A DNA stretch of 64,000 nucleotides from assembly GCA_910589415.1 (NCBI GenBank), contig OU342634.1:21077144-21141143 (forward strand). Reading direction: 5' to 3'. The DNA comes from Malachius bipustulatus. Its lineage: Eukaryota; Arthropoda; Insecta; Coleoptera; Melyridae. The notes beneath the pieces are model-generated. The model had not been told where the DNA came from. It saw only the letters and a program-made list of their open reading frames with translations, and ran no database searches. Positions 31,013-41,984 of this stretch are shown piece by piece (position 1 is the first letter of the stretch; each line of letters begins with the position of its first letter). The position numbers were made by a program, and so were the translations under genes.

Positions 31013-31785
31013 CTATTTTTTCCGGCGTTTCTCAATTGGGCGAAATTACCTGAGTGACCCTTCGTCACGACGGGGGTCCTTATAATCCGGGAGCTCAATT
31101 GGGCGAAGGGATTTCTAAATACCGTTGAGTTATTTGCATGCTCTTGTATGGCTACGTTGCCAGATTTTACAGAAATTCCGATTTTCTACATTAAATAAAA
31201 TTGAAAAAAATTAATAAATAATATTAATACTTGATGCATTATTTTTTTAAGTTCTATCAAATACATCATCAAGCCCTTAGTGCATTTACAATTATTATTT
31301 TATACTATACCTACAGCAGAAACATGAAACATCAATAGAAAAGTAATATAATGAATATGGCGATACACATTATAATTATTAATTATAGTGGTATTTATTA
31401 TTTATTTTCCGCACTAAAACTCACCGGTAAGCCATGTCTTTGGTCAGGGTAGGTTTTTTTTTAAATTTTTTTTTGACCAGACCAAAGACCTGACTTACCG
31501 ATGACGCTAAAGTGCAACATAGCCATAGGTAGGTACGTACCTACTGCCTACTCGACTTCAATTATTAATAATAAATTGATTAGGTATACCTATCCGATCT
31601 ACTAAAAGCACCACTAAATAAATCTGGCAACACTGCTATATTTATGGGCAAGGCCGCACATGTATTTCTTGTCTGACCAGTTATCTCTTATAATCCCCTA
31701 GTTTCTCGTTTGTCGCCCAATTGACCCCTGGGATTAGTGAATAACAAAATCCTTCGCCCAATTCGGTATCGCCCATTTTTTCTGT
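31013..31785. mobile_element. Nested foldback element with ATTGGGCGAA ends
   Basis: TCAATTGGGCGAA occurs twice at the left (about 31033 and 31097) and its complement twice at the right (about 31709 and 31758). Further in, GTTGCCAGATTT at about 31157 faces AAATCTGGCAAC at about 31621. The centre holds its own hairpin (31400-31510). The layered symmetry suggests a foldback element or repeated insertion of small palindromes. The exact ends were not fixed. Confidence 0.6.
31400..31512. repeat. Central hairpin within the 31-kb foldback
   Basis: CACCGGTAAGCCATGTCTTT-GGTC at the left pairs with GACCA-ACCAAAGACCTGACTT-ACCGATG at the right, around a T-rich/A-rich loop. This may be an independent small MITE. 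Confidence 0.65.
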
Positions 31786-31789
31786 TTTC

Positions 31790-33070
31790 AATATTCTGCC
31801 ATGTAAAGTGTTGTCCTAGATCTTGAGTCGTTTTTGATGTGTACTAGGTATTTTGAAACTTGAAAACTGCGATTATCTTCTCCTTATTCTTCCGCGCCCC
31901 GCGGCCAGATTTTGTCTACCTTCTAGCTTACTAACTTATTAACTCAAAGACCACTCTCGCTTTTTTAACGTCTTATGCACATTTCGGGAGATTCTTAGAG
32001 ATGTTTATTCTAGCAGCAGCTGCGTTTGCCAAAAATTGCGTCGTCGTTATGGAATCTTTCGCGCATTAATAAAATTTCCTTGCATGGCGAGCTGGAGAAA
32101 GCTTAATTTGCGTCGTAACGCGTGCGTGTGGACATATGTAATTTTTTCAGACAATGAAAAAAGTTATAATTTTCCGTTTTCATTATGTTAGCCCGATAGA
32201 TACTTTCGAGAAACAACTTTACTTCATCCTGAAATTTTCAGGTTTACAATTTACCAAATGTACCTATGCACCGCGTGCTGTGAAGAATCATCATCTATAA
32301 ATATGTTATGCAGATCTGACAGGTTCGAGAAATATAGGTGGCTAAATTTTACTCTTCTGAAAATCGCATATTCCATTAGAACCTAACTAGATGAACACAT
32401 TCAGTTTTAGTAACGGTACAATTCAGTATTATGCTTGAATTTTTGTCATATGTCAAGAAATACTTATTGGCACCTATAAATCCTTAGATCCCGTTGGTTG
32501 AACTCCTTTTATTCCGGTAGTCATTTGGCTAGTCAAATGCGTGAAGTAACCGTTTGTCTCGGACAGAAGATAAATCGCGAGCGGTGTAATAATGATATAT
32601 GTGGTCGTTCACGCCCCTTGGATATTTCAAACCTTACGTGCCTGATTTGTTCAGATTTGCTTTCTCGATTGCTTTCCTGCCACGCTTTTCCACTGCACTA
32701 CAATACATGTGTCGATAAGTCCTAACAAACAGTTTACTCCTGCTAGATTCTGTCGCAACAGTCTTAACTTTATTATCGCTATCTTTTATTTCTCTTTCGG
32801 TATCACAGAAACGTTAAAGACTTACCTACTGACCTTTGATTGTGTATTTTAAAATGTAATAAATAATAATAATACAATATACCTACATTATATGTAGAAT
32901 AGATATATTGGGAAGGAATTATTTTAAATTAGGAACATTAAACGGCGGTATAGCAGTTAGTAATAAGGACTTCAATTACTTATGATTAATTTTCAATAAT
33001 TCTTGTATCTTTTATAACCTATAGATAGCATCGTCTAGGTATTGGTTGTAAAAAACATTTTAAGAGAAAA
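31790..33070. other. AT-rich stretch, no gene seen
   Basis: Short frames only. Positions 32500-32730 give a 75-codon frame with no recognisable features; codon choice looks random. Confidence 0.4.
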
Positions 33071-33114
33071 TATGGCTTGATTTACAGTAATAACCATATT
33101 TATCTCGAAGACCA

Positions 33115-33290
33115 GTCAGTAGATATTTCAACAGGATGGAGCTCCTCCACAATGTCCTTTGCACGGACTATTCAGAGCAGAGGGGTCGAAGGACTCGGTA
33201 AATGGATTGGAAGGAGGGGCTCTATTGAATTGCCAGCACGGCCACAAGATTTAGCTCCAGGATTTTTATTACTCGGTACTGTCACTTAAA
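33115..33290 (+). pseudogene. Mariner-like transposase C-terminal fragment
   Basis: In one frame the sequence reads FQQDGAPPQCPLH (second catalytic Asp box). After a shift it reads GKWIGRRGSIELPARPQDLA (about 33198-33257), matching the WIGR-G-I-PARSPDL box of the transposase relic at 27.6 kb. The third-Asp motif is altered (RPQDLAPG). Only this C-terminal part survives and no TIRs were found next to it. Confidence 0.72.
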
Positions 33291-33662
33291 GAGTGAAATC
33301 ATTCCCTAAAAGAGAAATCCACCGTTTTTTTTTTATGATTTGTGATGTATCATCAACGAAGGCCCTCAAGTAGCTTTTACGAACCTTCTCGATTGTATTC
33401 ATGTGAAGTAATGGGAAAAAATTTATCGGACATATTCCTGCAGCATTAGTTTTCAACATTTACGTCGGCACGTAAGTTACTATAATTATTATTATAGTCT
33501 AAAGCAACATGCGATCAAAAAGTTTATAATTATAGTAAAACATGGAAATAATAGTTTCCTGCATTGGATATGATCTGCGGTAAGTGGAAAAATGGCAATT
33601 GATTTTTACTTTTGAAAACTAAAAGCATACTAAAATTAATTTTAGATATAAGTAAGGTATTA

Positions 33663-33793
33663 AGGTCAATTTACATCTAACAGCACGGAAACGTACCGAT
33701 GCTCAGCGTGGACGTGCATTTTTTTATCAATAAAAATGCAGGTCAACGTTGAACATCCGCCCCGTGTCCGTGCCGTTAGATGTAAATTGACCT
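33663..33793. mobile_element. 131-bp hairpin MITE with TTA duplication
   Basis: AGGTCAATTTACATCTAACA at the left is answered by GTTAGATGTAAATTGACCT at the right, with GCACGG / CCGTGC and GTGGACGTGCATTTTT / AAAAATGCAGGTCAACG continuing the stem. TTA flanks both sides (33660-33662 and 33794-33796). A 3-bp TWA duplication is typical of PIF/Harbinger elements. Confidence 0.82.
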
Positions 33794-33799
33794 TTAGAG

Positions 33800-34830
33800 A
33801 CGAGAATATATTTATTAAGCATTTCTGTATTTATTAATTATTATGCCTGCTAGCTGGTTGATCCTAGTTAATGATAAATTTTCTTTCTTATATACGAGAA
33901 ATGATAAAGTAACAACGAAAACAGTATTTACATTTTTAAACGAATTCTTCGAACTTTTATTTTAAGAAGAATCCCTTACATTTAATTACTGTCATAGGAT
34001 TAGAAGGCACCCACTTATATTAAATTTTTTCTCGCAAATTTCAAGACAACATTTTTTATTTTAATTAATATTTGTTTACTTTACTGGAGGAGAGTTTTAT
34101 TTACGGTAAGGCATAGCATTCGCAAGATTAAAAAAAAAAAAACAATTTTATTACAAAATAATTATTCTAAAATAATTTTTGAATTAAAAAAAAATATATA
34201 GGTATATGTGGAACATGAACTGCATTCTTATCCTCATAAATAATATTTTTTTAAACTGATTTATGATAATATTTAATAATTATTATTGATAATGTACCCA
34301 AGGCATTATTTGCGCATTATTACCCGTGAAAGGATTGGTGACATTATTAATTGGGGACAATAACGATAGTTATGCCGGTACATACCGCAAAATTTATGAA
34401 AAAGGCATGTATCAACATACGGATTAATTTTATGACGTCATCGTATTTTTTCTAGATACAACGCCATACCGTCTTTCGTCAAAAATAGATTCTTCCCTTC
34501 TTCATGAATACAACTATACCACACACAAGTGATTTATTGCTAACGGCTACCGCTGACAACATTGAAGGTGTTTAGCTAGAAAAACGGATAAATTTAGGAG
34601 AGCTTTTTGGTGCCCCTATAATAGGGGCTATTTTTCAACAAGGAAACACCCCCTGAATATTTTGTTTGTAGTTATTAATTTACACTCTGCATGTATACCA
34701 ACGTACAGAAATAAGGGAAATATGAAAATCACAAATTTTATATTATAGATACCTATCTACTTAATATTTTATTCGTATCGAAATTGGAACTTTCAGGGGA
34801 AGAGCTTGCTGGCTGATGGATGATAAATAA
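33800..34830. other. AT-rich stretch, no gene seen
   Basis: Several A- or T-runs and a CCCCTATAATAGGGGC palindrome at about 34613. No coding evidence. Confidence 0.4.
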
Positions 34831-34834
34831 AACA

Positions 34835-34905
34835 TTATGTTAAAAAAAAATACTTTGCTACTTTTAGAGTAGCATCTTCAGACGTATGTAAAAAAAATTA
34901 TTAAT
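34835..34905 (-). repeat. Penelope-like end with degenerate hammerhead core
   Basis: On the minus strand CTGAAGA (a valid CUGANGA core) is followed by a stem (GCTAC / GTAGC around TCTAAAA), then AAAGT where GAAAC would be expected. The G of the conserved GAAA is missing, so it is a relic at best. The layout matches the motifs at 47.77 and 54.62 kb. Confidence 0.4.
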
Positions 34906-35270
34906 ACAGTAGTAACATATTATGCTGGCTGTTTTAGCAACGCTGAAGCACTTCGAGTTTCATCTTCGTCGTCAGTGGTGTTATTGGTGTTCCGGTGTCC
35001 CTCTTAGTTTCAGGTAATACGAAATGTACGAAATGTTCTTGTACATTGCAATTATTAAAATTACTTGTGAATGTTGAGTTCGCTTTGATATTTTATTCAA
35101 ATTGAACTACGACCTCTCAGGGAAAAGAGATTATAGGCCGTTTGCTTTCGTGCTCATCATTACGATGTCCTCCTTATAAGTTGCCGAAACGTTCTAGAAA
35201 AAATAAATTTCTCTAAACCGTGATGGCAAAAAGCTTGAATCTTGTCCTTTCAATATTTTCGTCAGTTTTA

Positions 35271-36527
35271 TACAGGTTTTCCCAGGAGGCATGGATCCCA
35301 TTTACCAATGGGTTTTTACCAATTACCCATTTACCAATGACCCCCCACCCTTCCTACCGGAAGGGAGGGGGGTCATTTGAAAAAAAAATGCATATGAAGT
35401 GAATCCCATAAGAAGTGATTCAAATTATTCGCCATTTTATGATTTTGGAAAAAAATGTTATAAGAAATTTTATTCAAACTGTTTCTTTTTTATAAATGGA
35501 CTCTACGCTATAAATGTTTCCGAATAACGTCTTATTCTTACAGTTATTATTTTGGAATTGTTCTTCGCATATTATAAAAGTCAGAGGCCATTTTTCTTCG
35601 ATTTCAGTCTTTTAGAAAAAATAATCGTGATAATTGAGTGATCATAACAAAAAAGAAAAAAATTAACGCACAGAGAACACGTGAACATTACTCAGAGAAA
35701 CTTCTAGTTTTAATGCCCTTATAGCCTAATGTCACGCTTAATTACACATTACGTCAATTCAAAATGAATAAAATTTTCCAAAGTTAGTCGAAAATGTAAA
35801 ATTTTGAAATTAACGTCCTATGGTAAAAAATAAATATTGTATGGCTGTGGTGACGTTTATTCACAGTACCTTCGCATATTAAGCCTACGACGGTGACATG
35901 TTATCAAAAATTTTAAATTTATGACGCACGAATTCAGTACCTAGTGAAAAATTCGTGTTTCATAAAGTTTTTTCTTTTTCATTTTTCAAATGAAAACTTA
36001 TTAACTTATGTCATCATCGTAGGCCTATGTAATCGGCGAAGGCACTGTAAATAAAATTGAAACCCATTTCGTATGTATTATATTGTTCATATTACCATAG
36101 GACAAAAACTTTCAAAATTAAACATCTTCAACTAACTTTGGAAAATTTTTATTCTGAGTGGGAATACTCTAATAAACGTGACATTAGGCAATAAGGGCAT
36201 TAGACGTAGAAGTTTTTGTGAGTAATGTAAGTAATAAATCTAACTTCGAAGATAAATAAAGCCTGCTCTAACTTTTATAATATGCAAAGAGCAATTATTC
36301 CAAAACAACTGTAAGAATAAAACGTTATTCTGAAACATTTATATACCTAGCATAAAATTTTATTTACAAAAAAGGAGATTTTTTTTTCCTATCGAATGTA
36401 ACAATTTTTACAAATATCAAAAATGGAGGATAACTCGGAAACCTTAAACTGCTTATGGGATTTATTTTTATTCCAAATGACCCCCTTGGCCACTGGGTTT
36501 CGTTTGATCCTTCTGGGACACTCCGTA
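35271..36527. mobile_element. 1.26-kb foldback element, TA flanks
   Basis: Left TACAGGTTTTCCCAGGAGGC and right GATCCTTCTGGGACACTCCG-TA are mutually inverted, each bordered by TA. Matching blocks run through both arms: GGGGGTCATTTG, ATCCCATAAG, AATAACG-TTATTCTTACAGTT, CATATTATAAAAGT, AATGCCCTTAT-GCCTAATGTCACG, TTTTCCAAAGTTAGT and CCTATGGTAA. The innermost match is AGCCTACGA-G facing TCGTAGGCCT. The loop is about 35920-35990. A separate GACCCCCCACCC hairpin sits at 35339-35375. No protein is encoded. The TA flanks suggest mobilisation by a Tc1/mariner-type transposase. Confidence 0.82.
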
Positions 36528-36723
36528 TAATTGTTTATGAGACAATCGCTTTAACATTAATAAAATTAATAAGTCTCAGTTTCCTTTTCTATAACTACTA
36601 GGTATTAATAATAATTATAACATTATAACATCGATGGATCAATGATAATCGATCTTCTGTATGTAAAAGCTTACTTCGTCAGCATAATTCAGCATAAATA
36701 TAAAGACTATTGTTCTTATTTTA

Positions 36724-37487
36724 TACAGGGTGATTCAAAATTCAGTGCAAATATTTTAAGGGCGTGTTTACCAGCCAAAAATAAGAAAAAATTTTCATAT
36801 AATCGTATGTCCTAACTTGCTTCGTTTTCTAGATACAGGGGGTAAAATTTTGAAAAAAAATCGATTTTTATCAATTATTTCTCAAAAACCTCTCAGCCAA
36901 TTTAAATAAAATTTTATAGACTTATTTGTTGTCATAAGGGCCTTCCTTTGATGGGAATATTTTTTATGTATTTGTTATCTAGGCTAAGTAAAATTTTAAA
37001 AATTAAGTGAATCTCGATAATCGATGTGAATTTATTACTTGTTTTAATAGGGCCTGGCACAGATTTTGATTTTTTTCTTGGAAACAAAGCTAGATACAAG
37101 TAAAGCTCAGGAGGCATGAAAGTTACATTATTGACCGCTTAATCTAAAAAAAAATATAAATTGTCAAAAGAGCAGTGGCGTACCATAATTTTACCTATAA
37201 GTTTCAAGTAGGTAGCCCCCTGAGAGCACGCTGGAATTAATAAATTTATGTTATTCCCATCAAAGGAAGTTCCTTATAACGACAAATAAGCCTACCAAAT
37301 TTTATTTAAATCGGCTGAAAAGTTTTTGAGTAATTAATAAAAAATCGATTTTTTTTTTCAAAATTTTACCCCCTGTATCTAGAAAACGAAGCAAGTTAGG
37401 ACATACGATTATATGAAAAATTTTTCTTATTTTTGGCTGGTAAACACGCCCTTAAAATATTTGCACTGAATTTTGAATCACCCTGTA
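36724..37487. mobile_element. 764-bp foldback element, TA flanks
   Basis: TACAGGGTGATTCAAAATTC at 36724 is the complement of the right end at 37487, and TA flanks both. The arms match for about 230 bp with few differences, including GGGCGTGTTTACCAGCC, TCCTAACTTGCTTCGTTTTC, TACAGGGGGTAAAATTTTG, AAAAATCGATTTTTA-T and CCTTTGATGGGAAT. A unique spacer of about 290 bp lies between. There is no transposase. It sits directly 5' of a retrotransposon nuclease fragment. Confidence 0.9.
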
Positions 37488-37529
37488 TAATATATAATTG
37501 ATGCTAAGGATGGCCAAAAAATAATTTTT

Positions 37530-38018
37530 TTAAACTGTAAAGCGAACAACAGCCTAATCATTAACCGCCATCATAATGTTAAACACCGAATTACTGAAGT
37601 TTTAAAAGAGAACAAATTTGTATGCTATGAAGAAGTACACGCCGTAGACACTGATGGTCTTAATCGCTTCAGTGATATTATTGCATTTGATCCAAAAACA
37701 GACTCTGCCTTTATTATCGACCCTACAATTCGTTTTGAAAGTAATGACTGTCATCAAGATGATAAAATTCAATTAGAAAAAAAGAATATTTATGAAAAAG
37801 GTTTTAATTTTTACCAGAGCAAATATTCACCAAGTTTTGGCATGCGCAAATGGGAAGTCATCGGCCACGGCCTTTGGTTTGGTAGTCGTGGTACAATCGG
37901 TAAAAGTGTAATTGAATTCTTCAATCGCTTTAACCTGAACTCAGAAATAATTAACGAAATTTCTGAACAAATTTTAATAGATTCCATCAGAATCATAAAC
38001 AAACACATTTATTCCTAA
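37530..38018 (+). CDS. Retrotransposon restriction-like endonuclease domain, partial
   Basis: An open frame of 162 codons with no ATG reads from LNCKANNSLIINRHHN to a TAA at 38016. It contains YEEVHAVDTDGLNRFSDIIA, FIIDPTIRFESND, WEVIGHGLWFGSRGTIGK and a C-terminal SIRIINKHIYS. The RHN start, the R-SDII ... IIDPT-R-E arrangement and the GARGT-like box match the C-terminal PD-(D/E)XK-type nuclease of R2/NeSL-like non-LTR retrotransposons. D in SDII and D in IIDPT would be the catalytic pair. The rest of the element is absent: the foldback element ends 42 bp upstream. There is an AATAAAG signal at 38141. It is unbroken despite being truncated, so it is either recent or just lucky. No start codon means no protein is expected from it alone. 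Confidence 0.72.
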   Translation, partial: LNCKANNSLIINRHHNVKHRITEVLKENKFVCYEEVHAVDTDGLNRFSDIIAFDPKTDSAFIIDPTIRFESNDCHQDDKIQLEKKNIYEKGFNFYQSKYSPSFGMRKWEVIGHGLWFGSRGTIGKSVIEFFNRFNLNSEIINEISEQILIDSIRIINKHIYS

Positions 38019-38149
38019 AATTAATGTTCTTTAATTATTATTTATGTTACAATTTTTAATATGTATGTCATTTTTTTTTTATTGATCGATACGCTGTGTA
38101 TTAATGCAACCCAAGTTAAATGGGCAGTCCACTTTATTCAATAAAGTTT

Positions 38150-41100
38150 TTTCTCTTCTCAATCACGAATGAATGATCTATTATATGACGCGCTATGCTA
38201 TACGCTAAGTAAGTATCGGCTGTTCGCGGAGCGCGCGCCTCCTCGTGGATTTTTTCCGCACTTTTGTGCGGCATACTAATCCTTATGACAGCTCGTTTCC
38301 ATAAAATAAAACCTTTTTTAAAATCATTATTTGGAAGTGTATTTCTAGTTTTTTGAATTTATTATGACTACATTATGATTATTATTAAAAGTCATTTCCA
38401 AGCACACATGCAGTCTCGACTGCTTTCGTTATAAATCGTTGAGAAATGGGCGAAATCTCGTGATGAGTTTTCACATGAGCGATGTTAGAGAATACGTTTA
38501 CATGGAACTTTTCTTCAAGGAACCGCTCGTTTAGAGAGACTCCTGCTGCACATAGCACTCGTAAAAATGAAAAAAACCTAGCCTATGTAAAAAGTCGAAG
38601 AGTTTTGGACATATTTTGCAACTGTAAAGCTGGAAAATGTTACTGTATACATTCCGCTGCTCAGAAACTAATTTATTGACCATAATTTAGAACCCTTCGC
38701 CTGAAATACAGCTCGAAAAAAATTATAGCGCAGCAGTTATTGTTTCATTACTATTAGGTACTTAAATGTCTTAAATTAACTAAATTTTTTAACTTTAATT
38801 TACTATCTAAAAAAAGATTCAGGAGTAATAAATGCGTATGTAATCAAGCATATAAGGTACTCGTGTACAACAAACCCTTCCCGATTTTTTTTATCCCTGA
38901 ACGACTTCACGTTTGCAATAACAAATAGGTACATTAAGATGAATAGCGGGCACGCAGGACTTGCCGCATGAAAGTGTCAAATTTGCCTACTTGGTGGCGC
39001 CAATAGTTACTTATTTAGCCTATAGTAGGATTAACTTTAAAAAGTCAGATGTGACGTCATACTAACCGTCCGAATTAATATTTTTAATTTCACCAGAAAA
39101 TGTCAAACAGTTAATTGTCAAGTTGTGAACGAGCGTAAATTATTGAAGGAATCATTCAAACAATGAATTGAAACGCTTACGTCAGTTTGAGAGCCACTGA
39201 CAACTACATAAAATTTATTCACGTAATGACATTCTATCCTCTGTGTTGTGCATTTAATTCTCATTCAAAACCAATGTTGACGTATACTTATTTATGCGGG
39301 ATGGAGTGTTTAGACAAACTGGACGGTTACTATAAAAACCACGTATATGAAACAAAGTAAATCGAGCTATCAAAAGGATGTGTATTCTTAATCGATACGT
39401 ATGACTTTTTAGACTTTATTGGACTATATACTTATAATCATATCATAAGTCTACAGAGTTTCCGGAAGCTACTAGTCTTCTTATTCTATAATTTGCGTAT
39501 GTTCACGTAACTTTTTTCACATTCATTGCAGTCTTAAAGGAGAATTTTCAAATCGTTTACAATGTTTATATAGCTCCTCTTATTCTTCGGCTACATAATA
39601 TAAAGAAGCGAATGCGATGGATATTCTTGGAGATTTCGTGGGTTTTCGAACGAATTATAAATATGCATATACCAATACATATAAATAAGTCCCCGAAACA
39701 AAATAGCTACTCTTAAATAGGGGGAGGATTTATCTTTCAGCGAAATTTAAACCGAATGCAGAGGCTTCGCAAGTATTGTATGCGATCGCAAGCAAGAAAA
39801 CGAATTCATGCATTCTGCAAATCCACGAACGTCTGTATGCTTTCCTTTCGCATGAAAAAGCTTCGAGAATAAACATCTTCATGACAACTTTATATTCTCG
39901 CCATACATCTCGGTATGCTGCTGTCGTACATCATAAATTCCTACTTTTCAAATGTTCAATCGCTAAATCAAACATGAATTGAGATTTATTCTAGGAACGA
40001 CAATATTTTCAACTAACTCATCTGATGCTTGGTGACGAATCTCGAGAACTAGGACTACTCCAAGCTTTTCACATTATTTGATTGGAAAAATTGTATGCAC
40101 GTAAACTGTGTAGAATGCTCTCCTTGTTTTTGTTCAAAATTGTTTATACTAATATTGATCACTGAATGTATTGGTATAAAACTCCTAATGCGAAATATAA
40201 ATAATTACATGTAGGTATTGTAATAAATTAATCTGACTTAGACAAATTTTTTGACATTTTTTGTTTTAGAAACGCAGGTGTAGGTAATTACTTAAGGATT
40301 TATATAATTTGTATTGTCTCTGAATTAAAATAATTAAAACATTGCTCGAGAAAAGAGTCATAAATTCGAACATACAAAGCCCGCAGTCACAGCTTCTTCA
40401 CTAAATTTATTTGAAGTTCACAGACCCTTCGTGCTACGTTGAATTCAAAAAACAAATACCTAACATTTACGAAAGAATTGTTGAATCGTTGAAATACAGT
40501 CGAACTATACCTAAAACGTTTATTTATATTTATTTAAAGACGTCACTTGTAACCAATGTTCGTTGACGTCGTCACAATATGACATAAACCGGTCACGTTC
40601 TACATCGTAGCCGCGAGCTGATTGGTGTATTGAGGACGACGAGTGACGACAACTAGGTTAGCTTTTGGACACTATCCCATAGAGTCTCGTGGGAATCCGT
40701 GTATTTTGCGACAAGGGCCTGTATCGCTCTTTATTATGGCCTAAATCTAGCTACACATTGCATCTGTAAGTGAATTGGGAAACTGCATTCTAAATTCCAT
40801 GTTGATAATGATAAGGTATAAAATACGCGACAATTTTCCAGTAGGTACATGCACTTAATTAGATGTTTATTTACCCATACTTATATACAGTGTGGTGATC
40901 TAATTTAACACAAAAATCAAAATCTGATAAGAATTATATTTGTGGGATTTCTATACAGGATCAATGAAAGATTTCAAACTATCCCATTATCCCTCTTCCG
41001 TTATGAGTTATGACGTAATTGATCTATTTTTCGCAATAACAATAACCGTATGTATATGTAATAAGGTTTTTTGCGTACTTTCTATTTTTTTTGCAATATT

Positions 41101-41265
41101 CAAGTAAATAGAAAATGTAAAAATAAAAAAATGTAGGTACATAGTTTCAGAACTCCATCGCCAAACTTACAGAGTTAATTTTATTGTTCAAAAATAAATG
41201 GAAATGCCCATATTATGGACCGTTGAGTGAAACCTGACTCTTTCAATCAACGTTATGGACTTTGG
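38150..41265. other. AT-rich stretch, no gene seen
   Basis: Open frames are short. A GC-rich patch (38225-38275) and another near 40590-40700 have no coding pattern that I can support. Confidence 0.4.
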
Positions 41266-41270
41266 CCTAA

Positions 41271-41981
41271 CGCCGCGTCCTAGCTGCATCCGGGGACTGC
41301 GTTGCGTGCGTGCGTTGCGGGGAACGATTAAAATAAAACACATGCAAAGCAATGGGAGTGTCCTCAGTAGACGCGTTTGCCCGCAAAGTCGTACGATAAA
41401 ACGACACCGCAACGCACGCATTGTTTTAAATTGAAATATTTAGTTTTTTCATCTGTCAAAATCTTGCGATTTTTGCGGCGGGCAGGAAATTTTTTTAATT
41501 TCGATTGCCTTCGTGCCAAAGCGAAACATTTTGTGCAATAAGAGAAATCTATTTTACAAGAACAAGAGTCAAGGTACACTGGGAATGTGAAAATGTCTCG
41601 AATTTAGGTTTTTAAAGTAAGTATGAGGTCTATTAACTTCTATTGTAGACCTTTTTATATTTAACCTACCTGCTATTTATCTATCTATCAAATCTATACA
41701 TATTTCTATAGATTACTTGCGTCTTATTGTTTCTTTCTCTTAAGTAACATGTTTCTTTCTGTGATTTTCAAGTCTTTCAAGCTCCAACAACCTACTGGTT
41801 TCCAAATTAAAACGTATTTAATCTGAAGCTGCACCAGAAATAGTTGGATTGGAAACCATTTTCTCGCCCGCACCGCACGCATTCAGTTAGGACACACTCA
41901 AAATTTCTCGTGCGAGTTTGCGTTGCGTGCGTTCCCCGCATCGCACGCAACGCATTACCCGGATGCAGCTAGGACACGGCG
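41271..41981. mobile_element. 711-bp TIR element with TAA duplication (Harbinger-like)
   Basis: Left CGCCGCGTCCTAGCTGCATC and right GATGCAGCTAGGACACGGCG are inverted, and matching continues with CGGG, TGCGTTGCGTGCG and GCGGGGAACG for about 55 bp. TAA flanks both sides (41268-41270 and 41982-41984). The GC-rich, GCACGCAACGC-repeated ends contrast with the AT-rich interior. Size, TIR and 3-bp TWA duplication suit a non-autonomous PIF/Harbinger element. There is no coding capacity. Confidence 0.87.
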
Positions 41982-41984
41982 TAA

